Part shown: piece after piece, positions 46,838 to 52,724 of the stretch
Layout: each line of letters begins with the position of its first letter
Position numbering within the stretch: the first letter of the stretch is position 1
Assembly: GCA_036898135.1 (NCBI GenBank)
Contig: JBAHVR010000301.1
Span: 1 to 64,000 of the forward strand
Direction of reading: 5' to 3'
From: Oncomelania hupensis
Taxonomy: Eukaryota > Mollusca > Gastropoda > Littorinimorpha > Pomatiopsidae
Length of the DNA: 64,000 nucleotides
Made by a program: the position numbers and the translations under genes
Notes under the pieces: generated by a model
Seen by the model: only the letters and a program-made list of their open reading frames with translations
Told to the model about the DNA's origin: nothing
Databases searched by the model: none

Positions 46838-47394
46838 TGTTTGTTGTTTTTTTGTATTATTTTTTTATTCATTCATTTTTAGAAATTATTTGTTTGTTTG
46901 TTTTTTGTTTTGTATTGTACTCCAGTGCCTGTATTTGAAATACACCGTGTGGGGGTGAAAGATGGGTGTGTCTTAAAGGCAGGTTTGCATGTCAATAATG
47001 CTTTTGCTCAGATCAATCGATCGAGAACGCGAAGGGGGGGCGTAGAGGTAGTGTTAGAGCTGTACAGTACAATGAATTTGCTTTTGTCGCACAGCAATAA
47101 CATCTTTTTAATTGATAAAATTATTCTTACATAGCGTATTTCCAGTTTACGAGCTGCTCAAAGCTTTTATGTCAAAGGCTAATGAAGTGCGACTACAATT
47201 ACACACTTCAGCGACAGGTTTATCCTCCGCCAGGCTTTTCTTTATGATTTCATTACCTTTCTTAGTAAGATGTCTTGCGTGCTGACACCCCATTTCAGTT
47301 GATTTTTATATATAATGCGATTTTGAGTTTCCTTACGTCATATACCTCCGTTTGTATATATTTATAATATATACTTGAACGCTTATGCAACCTT

Positions 47395-47487
<93 letters not shown>

Positions 47488-47644
47488 GATAGACAGGCAG
47501 ATAGACAGAGACAGAGAAAGACGCAGAGTGAGAGAGAGTCTGACTTTCTATTTGACATGGATGGCTGGATAGTTCGAAATCATCAATGGCGATATCACCA
47601 TACGCTCCCTTTCCAATAGTTCCGTCAAATACAATCTGCGAGAG

Positions 47645-47706
<62 letters not shown>

Positions 47707-50590
47707 CCATCAGCAGCAGTCACCAACATGATCGCCATCATCATCACCAGCAGCAGCCATCATCATCATCAACATCATTGTCTGTTACGCTACTATCATC
47801 ATTATCATCGCCCACACCAAGTACAGCGGTACTCATTATTTGTTATTGTATTTAATGAAATTTCCTCTTCCCCTGATTACGCTTGGAATCATTGAGAAAT
47901 TAGTTTACGTACGCGCGCGTTTGTGTAGGGAGTGGAGATGAGTGCGCGCGCATGTGTTTTATATTTATGTGTTTTATATTTATGTGTGTGTTTGTGTGTG
48001 TGTGATGTGGGTGTGGGTGTGTGTATGAGTTTAACTTCTTTGATTTTTAACATGAGCTAACCATTTTTTTGTTCTAATCCACATGTATAAAACGTCACCT
48101 GGAACTCATCATTGGAGAAGTACTGTTTGCCGTGGAGCAAGTCGATGCTGAATTTCTGCCAGTCGGTACTGTTGGAATCACTGCCGGCCTTGGACCACAA
48201 CGTCACTGGGCGGTCTTGCAGCACGCTGACTTTCAACGTTGTAATTGCTCCCGCCTTTCATGTGGTACCAGAAAGACAGGCAATTCTCCGACACGGTGGG
48301 TTTGAAAAATGGACTGTGCAGGCGCGACTGTTGTCCCTCTGTGCGAGGTGGCGATGATTCGATGTACATATAGTGCCCTGCTCAAACACAGTTCAACACA
48401 GACAGTCAGTAAATAAGGAACCATAAATTATAGGTGGGAAGGAGGTGGTGGGGTAGTATGGAGAACAAATGTAGTGATGGGGAGTAGTAGTAGTAGTAGT
48501 AGTGATGGGGAGGAGTAGTAGTAGTAGTGATGGGGAGTAGTAGTAGTAGTGATGGGGAGTAGTAGTAGTAGTAGTAGTAGTGGGGAGTAGTAGTAGTAGT
48601 GGTAGTGATTGGGAGTAGTAGTAGTAGTAGTAGTAGTAGTGATGGGGAGTAGTAGTAGTAGTGATGGGGAGTAGTAGTAGTAGTAGTGATGGAGTAGTAG
48701 TAGTAGTAGTAGTAGTGATGGGAGTAGTAGTAGTAGTGATGGGAGTAGTAGTGATAGTAGTAGTAAATAGTAGTAGTATAGTAGTGATGGGGAGTAGTAG
48801 TAGTAGTGATTGGGAGTAGTAGTAGTAGTGATGGGGAGTAGTAGTAGTAGTGATGGGGAGTAGTAGTTAGTAGTAGTGATGGGAGTAGTAGTAGTGATGG
48901 GGAGTAGTAGTAGTAGTAGTAGTGATGGGGAGTAGTAGTAGTAGTAGTAGTAGTGATGGGAGTAGTAGTAGTAGTAGTAGTAGTGATGGGAGTAGTAGTA
49001 GTAGTAGTAGTAGTGATGGGGAGTAGTAGTAGTAGTAGTAGTAGTGATGGGAGTAGTAGTAGTAGTAGTAGGGAGTAGTAGTAGTAGTAGTAGTAGTGAT
49101 GGGGAGTAGTAGTAGTAGTAGTAGTAGTAGTGATGGGGAGTAGTAGTAGTAGTAGTAGTGATGGGAGTAGTAGTAGTAGTAGTAGTGATGGGGAGTAGTA
49201 GTAGTAGTGATGGGGAGTAGTAATAGTAGTGATGGGGAGTAGTAGTAGTAGTGATGGGGAGTAGTAGTAGTAGTAGTAGTAGTGATGGGGAGTAGTAGTA
49301 GTAGTGATGGGGAGTAGTAGTAGTAGTGATGGGGAGTAGTAGTAGTAGTAGTGATGGGGAGTAGTGGTAGTAGTAGTGATGGGGAGTAGTAGTAGTTGTA
49401 GTGATGGGGAGTAGTAGTAGTGATGGGGAGTAGTAGTGATGGGTAGTAGTAGTAGTGATGGGGAGTAGTAGTAGTAGTGATGGGGAGTAGTAGTAGTGAT
49501 GGGGAGTAGTAGTAGTAGTGATGGGGAGTAGTAGTAGTAGTGATGGGGAGTAGTAGTAGTAGTGATGTAGAGTAGTAGTAGTAGTGATGGGGAGTAGTAG
49601 TAGTAGTGATGGGGAGTAGTAGTAGTAGTGATGGGGTAGTAGTAGTAGTGATGGGGAGTAGTAGTAGTAGTGATGGGGAGTAGTAGTAGTAGTGATGGGG
49701 AGTAGTAGTAGTAGTGATGGGTAGTAGTAGTAGTAGTGATGGGGTAGTAGTAGTAGTGATGGGGAGTAGTAGTAGTAGTGATGGGGAGTAGTAGTAGTAG
49801 TGATGGGAGTAGTAGTAGTAGTGATGGGAAGTAGTAGTAGTAGTGATGGGGAGTAGTAGTAGTAGTGATGGGGAGTAGTAGTAGTAGTGATGGGGAGTAG
49901 TAGTAGTAGTGATGGGGAGTAGTAGTAGTGATGGGGAGTAGTAGTAGTAGTGATGGGGAGTAGTAGTAGTAGTGATGGGGAGTAGTAGTAGCAGTAGTGA
50001 TGGGGAGTAGTGGTAGTAGTAGTGATGGGGAGTAGTAGTGTAGTGATGGGAGTAGTAGTAGTGATGGGTAGTAGTGATGGGTAGTAGTAGTAGTGATGGG
50101 GGAGTAGTAGTAGTAAGTGATTAGTAGTAGTAGTGGGGTAGTAGTAGTAGTAGTGATGGGAGTAGTAGTAGTAGTGATTGGGAGTAGTAGTAGTGATGGG
50201 AGTATAGTAGTGATGGGTAGTAGTAGTATGATGGAGTAGTAGTAGTAGTAGTAGTATGGGAGTAGTAGTAGTAGTGATGGGGAGTAGTAGTAGTGATGGG
50301 ATAGTAGTAGTAGTATGGTAGTAGTAAGTAGTAGTATGGGGAGTAGTAGCGGTATGATAGTAGTGTAATAGTAGTAGAATAGTGTGATGGGGAGTAGTAG
50401 GGGCGATAGTGTAGTAGAGTTATAGTAGTAGTGATGGGAGTAGTAGTGATTGGAGTAATTTATAGAGTAGTGGGGATAGTAGTAGTAGTAGTAGTAGTAG
50501 TGATGGGGTAGTAGTAGTAGTAGTAGTAGTAGTAGTGATGGGGAGTAGTAGTAGTAGTAGTAGAGATAGTAGTAGTAGTAGTAGTATTGG

Positions 50591-50659
<69 letters not shown>

Positions 50660-51195
50660 GAGTAGTAGTAGTAGGAGTAGTAGGAGTAGTATATAGTAGT
50701 AAGTAGCGAGTAGTCAGTAGTAGTAGTAGTAGTAGTTATTAGTAGCTAGTAGTAGGAGTAGGAGTAGGAGTAGTAGTAGTAGTGATGGGGAGTAGTAGTA
50801 GTAGTAGTAGTAGTAGTGATGAAGAGTAGTAGTAGTAGTGATGGGGAGTACTAGTAGTAGTGATGGGGAGTAGTAGTAGTAGTAGTAGTAGTGATGGGGA
50901 GTAGTAGTAGTAGTGATGGGTAGTAGTAGTAGTGATGGTGAGTAGTAGTAGTGATGGGGAGAAGTAGTAGTAGTAATGGGGAGTAGTAGTAGTGATGGGG
51001 AGTAGTAGTAGTAGTAGTGTATGGGGAGTAGTAGTAGTAGTAGTAGTAGTAGGCGAGTAGTAGTAGTAGTAGTGATGGGGAGTAGTAGCAGTAGTAGTGA
51101 TGGGGAGTAGTAGTAGTAGTAGTGATGGGGAGTAGTAGTAGTAGTAGTGTTGGGGAGTAGTAGTAGTAGTGATGGGGATTAATAGTAGTGATGGG

Positions 51196-51230
<35 letters not shown>

Positions 51231-51722
51231 ATGGGGAGTAGTAGTAGTAGTATTAGTAGTAGTGATGGGGAGTAGTAGTAGTAGTAGAGATGGGGAGTAG
51301 TAGTAGTAGTAGTGATTGGGAGTAGTAGTAGTAGTAGTAGTGATGGGGAGTAGTAGTAGTGATTAGGAGGAGGAGTAGTAGTAGTAGTAGTAGTGATGTG
51401 GAGGAGGAGTAGTAGTAGTGATGAGGAGTAGTAGTAGTAGTGATGGGGAGTAATAGTAGTAGTAGTGATGGGGAATAGTAGTAGTAGTGATGAAGTAGTA
51501 GTAGTAGTAGTGATGGGGAGTACTAGTAGTAGTGATGGGGAGTTGTAGTAGTAGTAGTGATGGGGAGTAGTAGTTATAGTAATGGGGAGTAGTAGTAGTA
51601 TTAGTAGTAGTGATGGGGAGTAGTAGTAGTAGTGATGGGGAGTAGTAGTTATAGTATGGGGAGTAGTAGTAGTATTAGTAGTAGTGATGGGGAGTAGTAG
51701 TAGTAGTAGTAGTAGTGATGGG

Positions 51723-51757
<35 letters not shown>

Positions 51758-52689
51758 ATGGGGAGTAGTAGTAGTGATCGGGAGTAGTAGTAGTAGTAGT
51801 AGTAGTGATGGGGAGTAGTAGTAGTAGTAGTGATTGGGAGTAGTAGTAGTAGTAGTGATGGAGAGTAGTAGTAGTAGTAGTAGTGATGGGGAGTAGTAGT
51901 AGTAGTAGTGATGTAATAGTGATGGGGAGTAATGGTAGTAGTAGCAGTGATGGGAAGTAGTAGTAGTAGTGATGGGGAATAGTAGTAGTAGTAGTAGTGA
52001 TGGGGAGTAGTAGTAGTAGTAGTGATTGGGAGTAGTAGTAGTAGTAGTAGTGATGGGGAGTAGTGGTAGTAGTAGTAGTAGGGGTCGGGAGTAGTGGTAG
52101 TATTAGTATTAGTGATGGGGAGTACTGGTAGTAGTAGCAGTGATGGGGAGTAGTAGTAGTAGTGATGGGGAATAGTAGTAGTAGTAGTAGTAAAGATGGG
52201 GAGTAGTAGTAGTTATAGTAGAATAGTGGGGTGGGGGAGGTGGTAGTGAGTAGTAGTAAGTGATGGGGAGTAATGGTAGTAGTAGCAGTGATGGGAAGTA
52301 GTAGTAGTAGTGATGGGGAATAGTAGTAGTAGTAGTAGTGATGGGGAGTAGTAGTAGTAGTGATGGGAAGTAGTAGTAGTAGTGATGGGGAGTAGTAGTA
52401 GTAGTAGTAGTAGTGATGGGAAGTAGTAGTAGTAGTGATGGGGACTAGTAGTAGTAGTAGTGATGGGGAGTAGTAGTAATAGTAGTGATGGGGACTAGTA
52501 GTAGTAGTGATGGGGAGTAGTGGTAGTAGTATTGATGGGGAGTAGTAGTAGTAATGGGGAGTAGTAGTAGTAGTGATGAGGAGTTTTGGCAGTAGTAGGG
52601 TTGGGGAGTAGTGGCAGTAGTAGTAGTAGTAGTAGTAGTGATGGGGAGTAGAGGTAGTAGAGATGGGGAGTAGTGGTAGTAGTGATGGG

Positions 52690-52724
<35 letters not shown>

